Origin: Thermosporothrix hazakensis
GTDB taxonomy: Bacteria > Chloroflexota > Ktedonobacteria > Ktedonobacterales > Ktedonobacteraceae
Length of the DNA stretch: 64,000 nt
Assembly (NCBI RefSeq): GCF_003253565.1
Contig: NZ_QKUF01000005.1
Coordinates: 186,001-250,000, forward strand
Direction: 5' to 3'
Part shown: one piece after another, positions 35,896 to 45,717 of the stretch
How the letters are laid out: each line of letters starts with the position of its first letter
Position numbering within the stretch: the first letter of the stretch is position 1
The notes under the pieces: model-generated
What the model saw: the letters and a program-made list of their open reading frames with translations, nothing else
Told to the model about the DNA's origin: nothing
Database searches by the model: none
Translations under genes and position numbers: made by a program

Positions 35896-37338
35896 ATGAC
35901 AGCGCGACGTGAAAAGACGATCGTTGCCCTCTCATCAGTAGGAGCCGCGATCGGACTGACAGCCTTGAAAATCATCGTTGCCCTGCTCACCGGAAGCCTG
36001 GGTATTCTCGCCGAAGCGGTTCACTCTGCTCTAGACCTTGTTACAGCGCTGATGACCTTCTTTGCCGTGCGTGTTGCCGACAAGCCAGCCGATGCCGAAC
36101 ACCACTACGGGCACGAGAAAATAGAGAACCTCTCGGCTTTTATTGAAGTCGTCCTGTTGATCCTCACCGCCCTCTGGGTTGTCTATGAGGCTGTCCAGCG
36201 GCTCTTTTTCCACGGTGAACAGCTTGACCTGAGCATCTGGGCCTTTCTCGTGATGGGTATCTCAATCATCGTCGATTACAGCCGCTCCCGTGCCCTGCTC
36301 AAAGTTGCACGCAAACTGGGCAGTCAGGCCTTAGAAGCGGACGCACTGCACTTCAGCTCGGATATCTGGAGTTCCAGTGTTGTAATTGTGGGTCTGCTAG
36401 TCGTCTTCCTGAGTAAACAATTCTCCCTCCCAGAGTGGCTGAGGAATGCCGATGCCCTCGCGGCGCTTGGCGTCTCGATAATCGTCCTGCGGGTCAGTCT
36501 GCGCCTCGCACGGGAAACCATCGACGCCCTGATTGATCGCGCACCCGAGAAGCTTCGCGAACAACTGGGCACTGAAATAGGCAGCATCAAGGATGTGATC
36601 GAGATCAGGCGCGTGCGCAGCCGCCGCGCTGGCAATAAAACCTTCACCGATCTGATCATCGCCGCCCCCCGTACCTTCAGCTTTGAACAAACCCATGAAC
36701 TCAGCGAGCGCGTCGAAAAAGCGGCAATGGACGTTGTGCGCCGCATCTCTCCACAGGGAGAAATAGATATCGTTGTACACGTTGAGCCAGTAGCAGCACC
36801 AGATGAGACCCTCAGTGAGCAGATCCACTATCTGGCAAAGAAACAAGGCATCCATGTTCATGATATCCACATTCAGGAGATTGAAGGCAAGCTTGAGGCC
36901 TCCTTTGATGTCGAGGTACAGTCCGATATGGATCTACGACAGGCACACGAAGAAGCCACACGTCTTGAGCAAGCCCTGCTGCAACAGAATAAGCTCCTTC
37001 GCCGCGTGACTACCCATATTGAAGCCCCCAATCACACTATTCTGCCCCGTCAGGATGTCACCAGACACTACACCGAAATGGCTCAACGGATTATGCATAT
37101 TGCCGATATGATCGCGGGCAAAGGGAGCGCACACGATATTCGCCTGTATCGCCCGGCTCCACAGCCTGAGGGACGCCATCCGGTAGAACTGGACCTTGTG
37201 CTGCATACTGTGTTTGACGCCCACGCCCCGGTCAGTCAGGTGCATATTGAGGCCGAAGAGATCAAACGAGCGCTCAGGCGCAGCTATCCCAATCTGGGCA
37301 GCATTATTATTCATACCGAACCTCCCGAAGCGCAATAG
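35896..37338 (+). CDS. cation diffusion facilitator (CDF) metal efflux protein, extended C-terminus
   Basis: About 480 residues. The first ~210 form the six-helix CDF transporter; the metal site is supplied by HSALD in helix 2 and HFSSD in helix 5 (HxxxD in both, typical of Zn/Fe/Mn exporters). Arg/Lys-rich HEKIEN follows helix 2. The cytoplasmic tail is unusually long: one dimerisation domain plus a second, similar region (about 280-480; DIVVHVEPVA and later IIIHTEPPEAQ), suggesting a duplicated or extended CDF tail. It should export divalent metal by proton exchange. Start ATG 35896 begins at the conserved N-terminus; the frame is open to 35758. Divergent from the arg/his operon. Confidence 0.9.
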   Translation: MTARREKTIVALSSVGAAIGLTALKIIVALLTGSLGILAEAVHSALDLVTALMTFFAVRVADKPADAEHHYGHEKIENLSAFIEVVLLILTALWVVYEAVQRLFFHGEQLDLSIWAFLVMGISIIVDYSRSRALLKVARKLGSQALEADALHFSSDIWSSSVVIVGLLVVFLSKQFSLPEWLRNADALAALGVSIIVLRVSLRLARETIDALIDRAPEKLREQLGTEIGSIKDVIEIRRVRSRRAGNKTFTDLIIAAPRTFSFEQTHELSERVEKAAMDVVRRISPQGEIDIVVHVEPVAAPDETLSEQIHYLAKKQGIHVHDIHIQEIEGKLEASFDVEVQSDMDLRQAHEEATRLEQALLQQNKLLRRVTTHIEAPNHTILPRQDVTRHYTEMAQRIMHIADMIAGKGSAHDIRLYRPAPQPEGRHPVELDLVLHTVFDAHAPVSQVHIEAEEIKRALRRSYPNLGSIIIHTEPPEAQ

Positions 37339-37455
37339 TTGAAGATACTCCCCATTGCGGCAATTATCGCGTATAATTTGAGCATATCTCGTTCAGGCAC
37401 TTTCACGTCTCCTTACAGCCGCAGTAAGTCATATGAAAGGATAGAAGTAACATAC

Positions 37456-39354
37456 GTGAGCGATAATATTGATGCACTGATCGGAAAAACCCTGGGTACG
37501 TGTACCCTTGAAACGCTCCTGGGACGCGGCGGTATGGGCGTTGTGTATCTGGCGCAACAGACGCGACCTCACAGAAAGGTTGCAGTCAAAGTACTCCATT
37601 CACCTGTTACCCTGGACCCGCAGGTCTATCAGGAATTCCTGGCTCGCTTCAGGCGCGAAGCAAATGTGATCGCTAGCCTGGAACACCCGCATATTCTTCC
37701 CATTTATGAGTACAATGAACAAGACCATCTGGCCTATCTCATCACCCCCTATTTAACAGGAGGCAATCTGCGCCATCTCCTGAAAAAGCGCGGGGCTCTT
37801 TCCCTGATAGATGCATCACGGTATATCGATCAGGCAGCCTCAGCCCTTGATTATGCCCATGCACGCAACATCATTCATCGGGATCTCAAGCCCTCCAATT
37901 TTCTGCTCCATGAAGATGGGCGCCTTGTTCTCGCTGATTTCGGTCTGGCCCGCATTCTACAGGAGACACCCCGAGGGCAAACGCTGACACAGACCGGGGT
38001 CCTGCTTGGCACCCCCGAATATATGGCCCCGGAAATGGTTCAGGGAACAACTATTGATCATCACGCCGACATTTACGAGCTCGGCGTGATGCTCTACGAA
38101 ATGTTGAGCGGTCAAACACCATTTCAAGCAGAGACTCCTTTTGCTCTGGCAGTCAAACAGCTACACGACTCCTTGCCCCGGCTTCATGAACAGAGAAGCT
38201 CCATTCCTGAGGCCGTCGACGCCGTGATGCAAAAGGCAACGGCCAAACAGCCAGCAGAGCGCTATAACTCTGCCGGAGAGATGGCAGCCGCCCTCCGTCA
38301 AGCCATCCAAACAGCGGGGCATCCACAGGCAGCCGACGATATACAGGAATATATCCCTACAGTGCTGACGCCGAGCCCCTCGAGACAAATACCAACCCGG
38401 GTCCCCGGAGTAACCACGCAGCCACGAGAGCCAAGCACACCACCACCCTGGCAATCAGCTCCGACACTGGTGCCACCATCACACGGCGGCCAGACACAAC
38501 CACCAGTCAGTTCGCCCTCCAAAGAGCAGCGCTTCTGGCAAATCATTACCGTTGGGTTACTCGTCGTCCTACTACTAACAGTCGGCACTTTTGGCTTTTT
38601 TCTGCTGCGTGGCCCCAATGCGAGCCCCCAACCAACCGCCACCGCGCCAGCGACAACCCAACAGCATACAGAAACCGTGGCAACAACGATGACGCCGAGG
38701 GAGACGGCAACAGCTACGTCTGCACCATCCCCTCCCCCTTCACCGACACCGTCGCCGACGCCAACCAGCAAGCCGATCAATACGCTCCAAACGGGCCCAT
38801 TGCTCTATGCAACCGGGATGGTTGGTGAAGAATGCGACCGCCAGGGGGGAATCTGGGACAATTTCAACGGAATACAGATTACCTGCTTGAACAGCGGAGG
38901 CACACAGCTTACCCATACTACAGCCACACAACAGCTACAAGGAACCTTCCTTAAAGCGCTGGCAAGCGGTCAGGCCTATGCCTCAGACTATGTTGTACAG
39001 GCCACCTTCCGCATGCAGGAAAATAGCGGGACCTTCGGGCTGTATTTCCGCAACCAGCCCGGACAACAACAAGGGACCTACACAGTTCTTGTAGCGCCAA
39101 AGCACACCTGGACAGCAACAGTGTATAATAATGAAACAGGAGCGCCGACCCTCCTGACGGAAGGGACATTCAACGCAGGAGGAACCATCACCCTGTCAGT
39201 TAAGGTCAGCGGCGCAGAGTTCAGTTTCTATGTCAACAAACAGTTGATAGAATCCTTTTCCGATTCTACATACACTCTTGGAACAGCAGGTATTGCTCTT
39301 GATGCAAATGCAAGCGTGGTATGCACCAAATTCGAGCTATATGCTATCGGCTGA
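37456..39354 (+). CDS. Ser/Thr receptor kinase with Cys-containing ectodomain (copy 1)
   Basis: A protein of 632 residues from the GTG at 37456. Kinase domain about 16-285: GRGGMGVVY loop, Lys45, HRDLKPSN from 141, DFG at 161-163, GTPEYMAPE. A Pro/Thr-rich linker, one membrane helix (about 361-384), a Thr/Pro/Ser-rich stalk and an outer domain of ~180 residues. The ectodomain starts with ECDRQGG-W and a TC about 10 residues on, predicted to make a disulfide, then beta-rich sequence like a jelly-roll or lectin-type fold; the end is ...CTKFELYAIG. The next kinase gene has a homologous ectodomain. The frame is open upstream to 37339, but conservation begins at the GTG. Ligand unknown. Confidence 0.92.
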   Translation: MSDNIDALIGKTLGTCTLETLLGRGGMGVVYLAQQTRPHRKVAVKVLHSPVTLDPQVYQEFLARFRREANVIASLEHPHILPIYEYNEQDHLAYLITPYLTGGNLRHLLKKRGALSLIDASRYIDQAASALDYAHARNIIHRDLKPSNFLLHEDGRLVLADFGLARILQETPRGQTLTQTGVLLGTPEYMAPEMVQGTTIDHHADIYELGVMLYEMLSGQTPFQAETPFALAVKQLHDSLPRLHEQRSSIPEAVDAVMQKATAKQPAERYNSAGEMAAALRQAIQTAGHPQAADDIQEYIPTVLTPSPSRQIPTRVPGVTTQPREPSTPPPWQSAPTLVPPSHGGQTQPPVSSPSKEQRFWQIITVGLLVVLLLTVGTFGFFLLRGPNASPQPTATAPATTQQHTETVATTMTPRETATATSAPSPPPSPTPSPTPTSKPINTLQTGPLLYATGMVGEECDRQGGIWDNFNGIQITCLNSGGTQLTHTTATQQLQGTFLKALASGQAYASDYVVQATFRMQENSGTFGLYFRNQPGQQQGTYTVLVAPKHTWTATVYNNETGAPTLLTEGTFNAGGTITLSVKVSGAEFSFYVNKQLIESFSDSTYTLGTAGIALDANASVVCTKFELYAIG

Positions 39355-39708
39355 TTCCGCTTGTGAAGCGCGATTAACACGTACAGTCAGGAGAAAGTAC
39401 TAGCCACTACCATCCTGAAAGACTGTATATTATAGTAAAGGGGTAGAAGAACGCCACAGGCCCGGGCCTCATAGTTACCCTTCTGGTTTGCCTTCATGAC
39501 ACGTTTGAATATGCAGATGTGCACAGTGATAGGAACAGAAGGGTATACAATGTACAGGGCCTCGCTTTGAGAAGGGAGCACCCGTTCTTGCAAGCAGTTC
39601 AGTCTCGTGGCGTCATCCCGGTCAACGAAATCAGGAGAGTCCTGCACAACCTGCGAAGATATAAAGAATAACAATGAAGATATATTTCATGTGAGAGGAT
39701 TGACGAGC
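39355..39708. other. 354-bp gap between the two receptor kinase genes
   Basis: Apart from an open frame continuous with the downstream kinase (from 39607), no gene is visible. No clear terminator was seen after the first kinase. The region is AT-richer and contains a GGCCCGGGCC palindrome around 39460. Confidence 0.4.
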
Positions 39709-41832
39709 GTGATAATAGATTACAATGAGCTCATAGGTAAAACGCTCGGAACATGCACAATCCGGCGTCTCCTCGGACGAGGTGGAATGGGTGCGGTCTA
39801 TCTAGCGCAACAGGCGCGGCCACGGCGTACGGTCGCAGTCAAAGTCCTGCTTCCAGCAACAGTCATGGAAAAACGACCGCGAGCAGAGTTCCTGGCGCGC
39901 TTCCGACGCGAAGCGGATGCGATCGCCGCCCTTGACCATATCAACATCATGCCAGTCTATGAGTATGGTGAGGACGAGGATATTGCATATCTGGTCATGC
40001 CTTATGTGACCGGCGGCACACTCAAGGACCGCCTGGAACAAAAAGGCATACTACCTATTGAAGAAGTAATCCCGATCATAGAACAGGCTGCTGATGGCTT
40101 AGACAGCGCTCATGCTCAGGGCATCGTCCACCGGGACCTCAAACCGGCAAATATCCTCTTTCATGCAGATGGCAGAGTCTTGCTGGCTGATTTTGGGCTG
40201 GCAAAAGTGCTACGCGATATCAAGGAAAGTGATTTCAGAACACATGGCACACCCGCGGGCCTGACCAGCGCCGGGACTATCGTTGGTACACCTGAATATC
40301 TTTCTCCAGAACAGGGCACAGGAAAGCCAGTCGACCACCGCACTGATATCTATTCGCTTGGGATCACCCTTTTTCAGATGCTCGGAGGCACTGTTCCTTT
40401 CACCGGAACCTCTCCTGTAGCAATCGCGATCAAACATACGCTTGAGCAGCCGCCCTCACTTCGCAAGCTGAACCCTAAAGTGACCCCTGAAATGGAGGCC
40501 GTTGTCTTTAAGGCAATCGCCAAAGAGCCGGAACAGCGCTATAACAGCATCGGTGAGCTTGCACGTGCCCTGAAAATAGCAGCAGAGAACGCAAAGCGAC
40601 CACCGGAGACAAATCTATCCAAATTTGTCGATATGCAGACCATCACACCGCCACCGGAACCCAAACCCTACACCCCCGACACTGCCGGTATCGATGATGC
40701 AGAGACGCGGCTGGAACTGGAAACAACCGGGCCAATGGCAACACCTCCATATCCTGCCGGTGGACAGCCGCTTCGCACCTCGTCACAACCGGCAGAAATC
40801 GGGATGGGAGGAAGCCCCTATAGCGCGCGAACTGTTGCCCATACGCCGACCAGAATACCGCCACAGATCGCACCACAAACGCCATCACGCCCATTAGAAC
40901 AGGGACAGCCGCAACCTGGCCCTCAGCTCTATAGTTCGCAGAAAGTGCCCTCTGCTCCTTCTTATAAGAACGGCCTGGTCTATCCTCCGCCACAAACGCC
41001 ACCGGTTCCGCCAGCGACACCTGTTCAGCCGAATACCATACAACAACAGACAGGCGCCAGACGTCAGCCACGCTTGATGGTAATGCTTGGTGTCCTTCTG
41101 GCGCTCCTGGTAATCGTTGGCGGACTGGCATCCTATTTCTATATCCTCAATGGGAATAACAAGGCCAGTAGCACACCTCCAGGGGGAGCACAGACCTCGC
41201 TCAACGCTACCGCCACAGCAACAGCACAGGATAAGAAGCCGCTCAAAGAGCTTCATCTACCCTCACCCATCGTCAATGCAGGCGAACGTCTTTACGGAAC
41301 AGAACAACCGGGCCCTGATTGCGATCAGCGCGGAGGGAAATGGAAGACAGTTGCAGGCCTCACCGTCACCTGCAATGACACTGATGTTACCTTGCATGCC
41401 GGAGGAAACGCCGGAGGACTCTTGCTTCAGAGCTGGCCCAATCAACCACAGGGATTAACAAACTATGTTATCCAGCTTCAGATCAAGGCCACAAGCGGCT
41501 CGTTCGGGGTGATCTACACCAATGAGGACACCAATAAGCTCTATGATGCCTTTGTCTTCAATGAGGCTGGGGCATGGGTCGCGGAGGCTCATGACGAGAA
41601 TATGCAGGTGAAGAATAGCATGACATCTTCCCCGATAGCGTCGGGTATCTCAAATCTGCATGATGAAATCACCATCGCCATTCAGGTGCAGGGCGGCAAT
41701 GCCACAATGCAGATTAAAGATGCCTATAATGGTAATGCGATGAATCAGGTCTCCTCCTCTTATGCCTGTGGTATTCTTGTTCAGCCAGGCTCAAGCGTGG
41801 TCGTCAAAAACGTCGCCATTTATGCATACTAA
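39709..41832 (+). CDS. Ser/Thr receptor kinase with Cys-containing ectodomain (copy 2)
   Basis: A protein of 707 residues from the GTG at 39709, which follows AGAGGA and aligns with the start of copy 1; the frame is open to 39607. Kinase domain about 16-290: GRGGMGAVY, Lys45, HRDLKPAN from 141, DFG at 161-163, GTPEYLSPEQ. Then a long Pro/Gln/Thr-rich linker (300-450), one membrane helix (456-480) and an outer domain of ~190 residues: DCDQRGGKW, a TC pair, beta-rich stretches and a final ACGILVQPGSS region. The ectodomain matches copy 1 in layout (CDxRGGxW, TC, a later single Cys). The two are recent or conserved paralogs placed in tandem, likely a sensor pair; the ligand is unknown. Confidence 0.92.
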   Translation: MIIDYNELIGKTLGTCTIRRLLGRGGMGAVYLAQQARPRRTVAVKVLLPATVMEKRPRAEFLARFRREADAIAALDHINIMPVYEYGEDEDIAYLVMPYVTGGTLKDRLEQKGILPIEEVIPIIEQAADGLDSAHAQGIVHRDLKPANILFHADGRVLLADFGLAKVLRDIKESDFRTHGTPAGLTSAGTIVGTPEYLSPEQGTGKPVDHRTDIYSLGITLFQMLGGTVPFTGTSPVAIAIKHTLEQPPSLRKLNPKVTPEMEAVVFKAIAKEPEQRYNSIGELARALKIAAENAKRPPETNLSKFVDMQTITPPPEPKPYTPDTAGIDDAETRLELETTGPMATPPYPAGGQPLRTSSQPAEIGMGGSPYSARTVAHTPTRIPPQIAPQTPSRPLEQGQPQPGPQLYSSQKVPSAPSYKNGLVYPPPQTPPVPPATPVQPNTIQQQTGARRQPRLMVMLGVLLALLVIVGGLASYFYILNGNNKASSTPPGGAQTSLNATATATAQDKKPLKELHLPSPIVNAGERLYGTEQPGPDCDQRGGKWKTVAGLTVTCNDTDVTLHAGGNAGGLLLQSWPNQPQGLTNYVIQLQIKATSGSFGVIYTNEDTNKLYDAFVFNEAGAWVAEAHDENMQVKNSMTSSPIASGISNLHDEITIAIQVQGGNATMQIKDAYNGNAMNQVSSSYACGILVQPGSSVVVKNVAIYAY

Positions 41833-41840
41833 AAGCTCCA

Positions 41841-41882
41841 AGAAGGAAGCGTCCGGGAACAAGACCCCGGACGCTTCCTTCT
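41841..41882 (+). terminator. strong terminator of the kinase gene
   Basis: AGAAGGAAGCGTCCGGG pairs perfectly with CCCGGACGCTTCCTTCT (17 bp) across an 8-nt loop and is followed by TTTCT. Confidence 0.9.
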
Positions 41883-41964
41883 TTCTGTCATTGATCATAT
41901 TACAAAACGTAGCACCATCAATACTACGGGGAATGGCTTAGTGAAAAAGGATAAGAACAATCAT

Positions 41965-42333
41965 TTATTCGAGCACGTCTACGATACTTTCGAACTCATC
42001 ATCGCGATCCCGCTGTTCTGAATCGGGAAACCAGTTACGAACGCGCTGAGCTGAGATAACTCCTTTCGCTTGACGTACCAGTGATGATGGATCGTGTTCC
42101 GACGAAGCAGCAACTACTTCAGCTTGCACCTGATCGGGAGGACATTTTTGAAGCTCTCTTGTGATCGTATGCAGTGCAGATTGCAAGCTTTTGATCGTAT
42201 TGAGAGACTCCGCAGAGGTACTGATGCCAGCCTGTTGCGCCTTCTCAAGATTTTCACGCAAGGTCTTGACCTGACTCGTGAGCTGTTCTTGCAAACGGCG
42301 TAGCTGCTGGCACCTTTCAGGTTTATGCGTCAT
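41965..42333 (-). CDS. hypothetical coiled-coil protein, 122 aa
   Basis: The first ~75 residues form a predicted coiled coil (heptads rich in Leu, Gln and Glu); the second half is acidic and ends in DEFESIVDVLE. No signal or membrane segment, no family recognised. The ATG at 42333 follows GAGGGTG. It lies between terminators of its neighbours, so it is probably a single-gene unit. Confidence 0.65.
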   Translation of the reverse strand: MTHKPERCQQLRRLQEQLTSQVKTLRENLEKAQQAGISTSAESLNTIKSLQSALHTITRELQKCPPDQVQAEVVAASSEHDPSSLVRQAKGVISAQRVRNWFPDSEQRDRDDEFESIVDVLE

Positions 42334-42496
42334 TACACCCTCGCTCTAATGCATTTGCTCATTTGAGACATTTCCCCCTCTGCAAAGGGGTTCACAGTAC
42401 AATGCCTTTATACACTATCAGACACACATTGTGCAATGCAAATTCGTCCACACAGCCCTTTTATCTTATCACAGCCATGAGACCACTTTCAAAAAG

Positions 42497-42553
42497 AAAG
42501 GAAAACCAGGGTTTCAGCCTGTACCATTGGGAGCGAAACTCTGGTTTTCCTTT
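42497..42553 (-). terminator. terminator of the ribXY operon
   Basis: GAAAACCAG-type stem of 19 bp (42497-42515 with 42535-42553, one G-U pair), followed on the minus strand by TTCTTTTTG. It lies about 45 nt after the ribY stop. Confidence 0.85.
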
Positions 42554-42596
42554 TCAATCAAGGGCAAAAGTGCGCTACTCTGCCTCCTGCTGCTTG

Positions 42597-43616
42597 CTAG
42601 AGCACAGTACTATTTGTATAGGCCTTCTGCAAATCCTTCACCGGCGAAATCATCTTCTGATCTACCATAAAGCGAGCCGTCGCTTCCCAGACCGCCGGGT
42701 CATTATAGCCAAGTTTGCCCTTGCCCTGCCATGTCGGGATAGTCGCCTTCAGCACTTCCAGGGCGCCAGCTGTATCAGTCAGGCCAGGCACATAGCTCTT
42801 GCTGATCGTGACCGCCTCTTCGGGATTCTTGATGACATCCTGCAACCCCTTCAGCGTCGCCTGTACAAATGCCCGCACTGTCTTCTCATCTGTACGCAGC
42901 ATCTCCTCGGTCGCGACAATACCATTCGAGACCAGCGGATAATTCTCCGAGACCGCGAAGGTACGCACCTTGACCCCGCGCTTCTGCAACTGAAGCGGCT
43001 CATTGTTGGAGTAGCCCATAATAGCATCAACACGGTGCGCCAACAAGGCCGGAACCTGCGTAAAGCCGATTGACTGAATCTTGACATCGGCCTTTGTCAA
43101 ATGTGCCTTATACAACAGCGCCAGTAGCCCCACATAAGAGGCCCCGTATTCTCCCGGAACCCCGATAGTGTGTCCCTTGAGATCCTCAAGCGACTTGATC
43201 GACGAGTCCTCGGGCACAATCAGGCTCACCGGATACTTTTGAAAGATTGTCCCGACATTCACGGCATTGACCTTTTTCTCCCGGGCAGTCAGGAGTTCAT
43301 CCCCACTGACAAACACAAAGGTGTTCTTCCCGGCAACCATCGAGCCCACCAGATCAGGCACAATCCCATGATTGAAGGTGACATCCAGACCAACTTCATT
43401 ATAATACCCCTTACTCTTGGCAACATAGAAAGGGGAAAACTGCACATCAGGAACATACCCCAGACCGATAGAGACCTTCTTCGCGCCGGGGGCAGGAGTT
43501 GCAGGGCTTCCTGCTCCGGTAGAGGTGGCTCCTCCACACGCAGCAAGCAGCAAGCCCAGGGCGAGCACCAACATAAGCGCTGATGACAGCGCAGAGATTC
43601 GACGACGTACAAACAT
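42597..43616 (-). CDS. ribY: NMT1/THI5-like ABC substrate-binding lipoprotein, probably riboflavin-type
   Basis: A protein of 339 residues with a lipoprotein signal (hydrophobic 8-25, Cys in LLAACGG) and an NMT1/THI5-type periplasmic-binding fold: LGYVPDVQFSPFYVAKSKGYY near the start (written here in part), GHTIGVPGEYGASY and AIMGYSNNEP. Such proteins bind thiamin precursors or, in the RibXY systems described from Chloroflexota, riboflavin. The upstream FMN riboswitch argues for riboflavin. Second gene of the operon, 55 nt after ribX. No ATPase gene accompanies it here. Confidence 0.85.
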   Translation of the reverse strand: MFVRRRISALSSALMLVLALGLLLAACGGATSTGAGSPATPAPGAKKVSIGLGYVPDVQFSPFYVAKSKGYYNEVGLDVTFNHGIVPDLVGSMVAGKNTFVFVSGDELLTAREKKVNAVNVGTIFQKYPVSLIVPEDSSIKSLEDLKGHTIGVPGEYGASYVGLLALLYKAHLTKADVKIQSIGFTQVPALLAHRVDAIMGYSNNEPLQLQKRGVKVRTFAVSENYPLVSNGIVATEEMLRTDEKTVRAFVQATLKGLQDVIKNPEEAVTISKSYVPGLTDTAGALEVLKATIPTWQGKGKLGYNDPAVWEATARFMVDQKMISPVKDLQKAYTNSTVL

Positions 43617-43671
43617 CTGCTTTATTGACTCCGTTCAATCCAGTAATCATGCAACCGGAAAATACCGGCTA

Positions 43672-44535
43672 TCAGTAGATGATCTTCGCCAGCTTTCCCA
43701 GTAGCCACGTACTGCCATAATATGCCACAGCCAGAACCACTAAGACAAGTAAAGTAGCGAACATAAATGCGGTATTATATTGATTCTTGGCAACCAGCAG
43801 TAAGGAGCCAAGCCCCTGATCGCCGCCCTGCACAAACTCGCCTACCAGAGCGCCTACAACCGAAAGCGTTAACCCGGTGCGAATCCCTGCCACGATTGAA
43901 GGCAATGCCAGCGGGAACTCGATATGCGCGAACATTGTCCAGCCTGATGCCCCCTCAACTCGCGCAGCATCAATTAACGGCTTTTCAATTGTTTGAATAC
44001 CAAGCACGGTATTCACAACCATTGGGAACAGCACAGTGAGTGCGCAGACATACATGTTGGGAATCCAACCATACCCCAACCAGAGTACCAGCAAGGGGGC
44101 TATCACGATCGCCGGGATCGCCTGTCCCGCCGCCAGATAAGGGTGAATAGCCGCAGCCAACAGCCGCGACTTCGCCAGACCATAGCCAAGCGGGATCGCA
44201 ATAACCAGCGCCAGCACAAAGCCTAACAGGCTCTCTTTCACCGTCACCAGCACGTTATTCAGATAGAGACCAGAAGCGATACCATCATTGAGAGCGGTAA
44301 ACACATCCTGTGGTGCGGGCAAGAAGAGCGCATTTATCTGTCCCTGATTGGTGCCCAGATACCAGCCAAGAAACAACAGGAGCGCCAGTACCAGAGGAGG
44401 CACAACGGAAAGCAAGATGTTCGCGGTACGAGCATGCTGACGGGCTCTTTGATGCCGCATACGTGCGGCAGAAGTCATTCCATGTGGTTGCTGCTCAAGC
44501 AACGCCTCATCCTTGATTGGTGAAATCACACTCAT
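43672..44535 (-). CDS. ribX: ABC transporter permease (ThiX/SsuC-like), probably riboflavin
   Basis: A protein of 287 residues with about six membrane helices and the EAA-type loop (DAARVEGASGWTMFAHIEFPLALPSI in part) characteristic of BPD-type permeases of the TauC/SsuC/ThiX class. The N-terminus has a basic cytoplasmic stretch. The FMN riboswitch upstream indicates control by flavin and supports riboflavin uptake. The ATG at 44535 has GAGAGGG upstream. The ATP-binding subunit must be encoded elsewhere or shared. Confidence 0.88.
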   Translation of the reverse strand: MSVISPIKDEALLEQQPHGMTSAARMRHQRARQHARTANILLSVVPPLVLALLLFLGWYLGTNQGQINALFLPAPQDVFTALNDGIASGLYLNNVLVTVKESLLGFVLALVIAIPLGYGLAKSRLLAAAIHPYLAAGQAIPAIVIAPLLVLWLGYGWIPNMYVCALTVLFPMVVNTVLGIQTIEKPLIDAARVEGASGWTMFAHIEFPLALPSIVAGIRTGLTLSVVGALVGEFVQGGDQGLGSLLLVAKNQYNTAFMFATLLVLVVLAVAYYGSTWLLGKLAKIIY

Positions 44536-44775
44536 TTACATCCCTCTCGGTAGTTTTACAGACGGAAAAACACGACAAGACACAGCTTGTCCGTCGAAAG
44601 CCACCGACCCAGGGGGAAATGTTGCGAGGGGAGATACATGGCGATCGCGCATAGCACACACAAGATATGCATGTTTCATGCGATACAGCACGCACACCTT
44701 ATGCACATATATACATATATAGAAACGCTATGCCTCTCCCTGCTCGAAAGTGCAGGAAGATACGATCTCTTTTCA

Positions 44776-44900
44776 ACCTTCTCCCATCCGGACTGTAACC
44801 GTCGGCTCTGGAACTTCCCCAGATCCACTGCATACTGCAGGTCGCGGGCTTTACCGCCGGTCGGGAATTGGAAATTCGCTTTCCTCACCCTGCCCCGAAG
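44776..44900 (-). promoter_or_regulatory. FMN riboswitch (RFN element)
   Basis: On the minus strand the conserved RFN blocks appear in order: GGGGCAGGGTGA, AATTCCCGACCGGCGGT, AGCCCGCGA, CAGAGCCGACGGTTACAG and TCCGGATGGGAGAAGG. It folds back on itself as the six-stem FMN aptamer. It sits about 240 nt before ribX; FMN binding is expected to shut the transporter down. A possible promoter (TTGCAT-N18-CATACT) lies just upstream. The 240 nt between aptamer and ribX hold the expression platform, whose hairpins I could not assign. Confidence 0.95.
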
Positions 44901-44979
44901 GTCTTTTCTTCAGCCATAGTATGCCACAAAAGGTCATAGGCATGCAAGGAGAGATCCATCCCCTTGCATATACCCGAGC

Positions 44980-45717
44980 TTAGCGATTTTCGACGCGATG
45001 GAACGATTCCCCATACAGAGAACCAATTTTCTTCCCTACCGAAGCAGCCCAGTAGCGCAGCATTGGCACAATAGCTTCAAAATCAGCAGAAACCTGGCTG
45101 GTATGTGCTCGCAGCGCCTCTAGTTTCGTTTCAAAAGTCTCGGTAATATCGACATAGTGGTTCTCCACGGGAGCGCCCACAATGTAAATCTCCGACACCT
45201 TATGCGGCTTCAAGCCTTCTGCCAGCAGTTCAGGGAAATCCCAGGGATTCTGCGAGGCCGGGTAGAGAGCCGCCAGCGTCGCTTCACCGGCAGCCAGATG
45301 ATCTGGATGATGGCGCGGAATGCTCAATTCTGGAACCCAGGTCCGCTCAGGAGACTGGCAGATCACACGCGCAGGCCGATATTGTCGCAGCAGCCGCACA
45401 ATATCTTTGCGCAACTCCAGCGTTGGCCGCAACATGCCATCTGGATACCCCATAAAGATGACATCTTTCACACCGAGGATACGGCAGGCGTTCCGCTGTT
45501 CTTGCATTCGGGTCTCGGTGATCTGGCGTCGAGCTTCCGGGCTCACATCAGTGGCATCATCAGAACCACCACTTCCACCATCTGTACAAACGACATAGTA
45601 CACATCCCATCCCTCGCGCACCCAACGCGCAACGGTCCCAGAGCATCCGAACTCGGCATCATCAGGATGGGCCATAATAACCATAGCGACTTTATTCTGT
45701 TCTTCCTGTACGCTCAC
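44980..45717 (-). CDS. PIG-L family (LmbE-type) deacetylase
   Basis: About 245 residues. Zinc motif AHPDDAEFGCSG at the N-terminus, SIPRHHPDHLAAGEA (the HxxH pair) in the middle, and the family's Rossmann-like core. PIG-L enzymes remove acetyl from GlcNAc-type substrates, including bacillithiol and mycothiol precursors (BshB/MshB); the type here is not decided. The frame is open to 45861, but GTG at 45717 follows GAGGAAG 9 nt upstream and begins near the conserved core. Single gene, oriented like purA but behind its terminator. Confidence 0.88.
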   Translation of the reverse strand: MSVQEEQNKVAMVIMAHPDDAEFGCSGTVARWVREGWDVYYVVCTDGGSGGSDDATDVSPEARRQITETRMQEQRNACRILGVKDVIFMGYPDGMLRPTLELRKDIVRLLRQYRPARVICQSPERTWVPELSIPRHHPDHLAAGEATLAALYPASQNPWDFPELLAEGLKPHKVSEIYIVGAPVENHYVDITETFETKLEALRAHTSQVSADFEAIVPMLRYWAASVGKKIGSLYGESFHRVENR

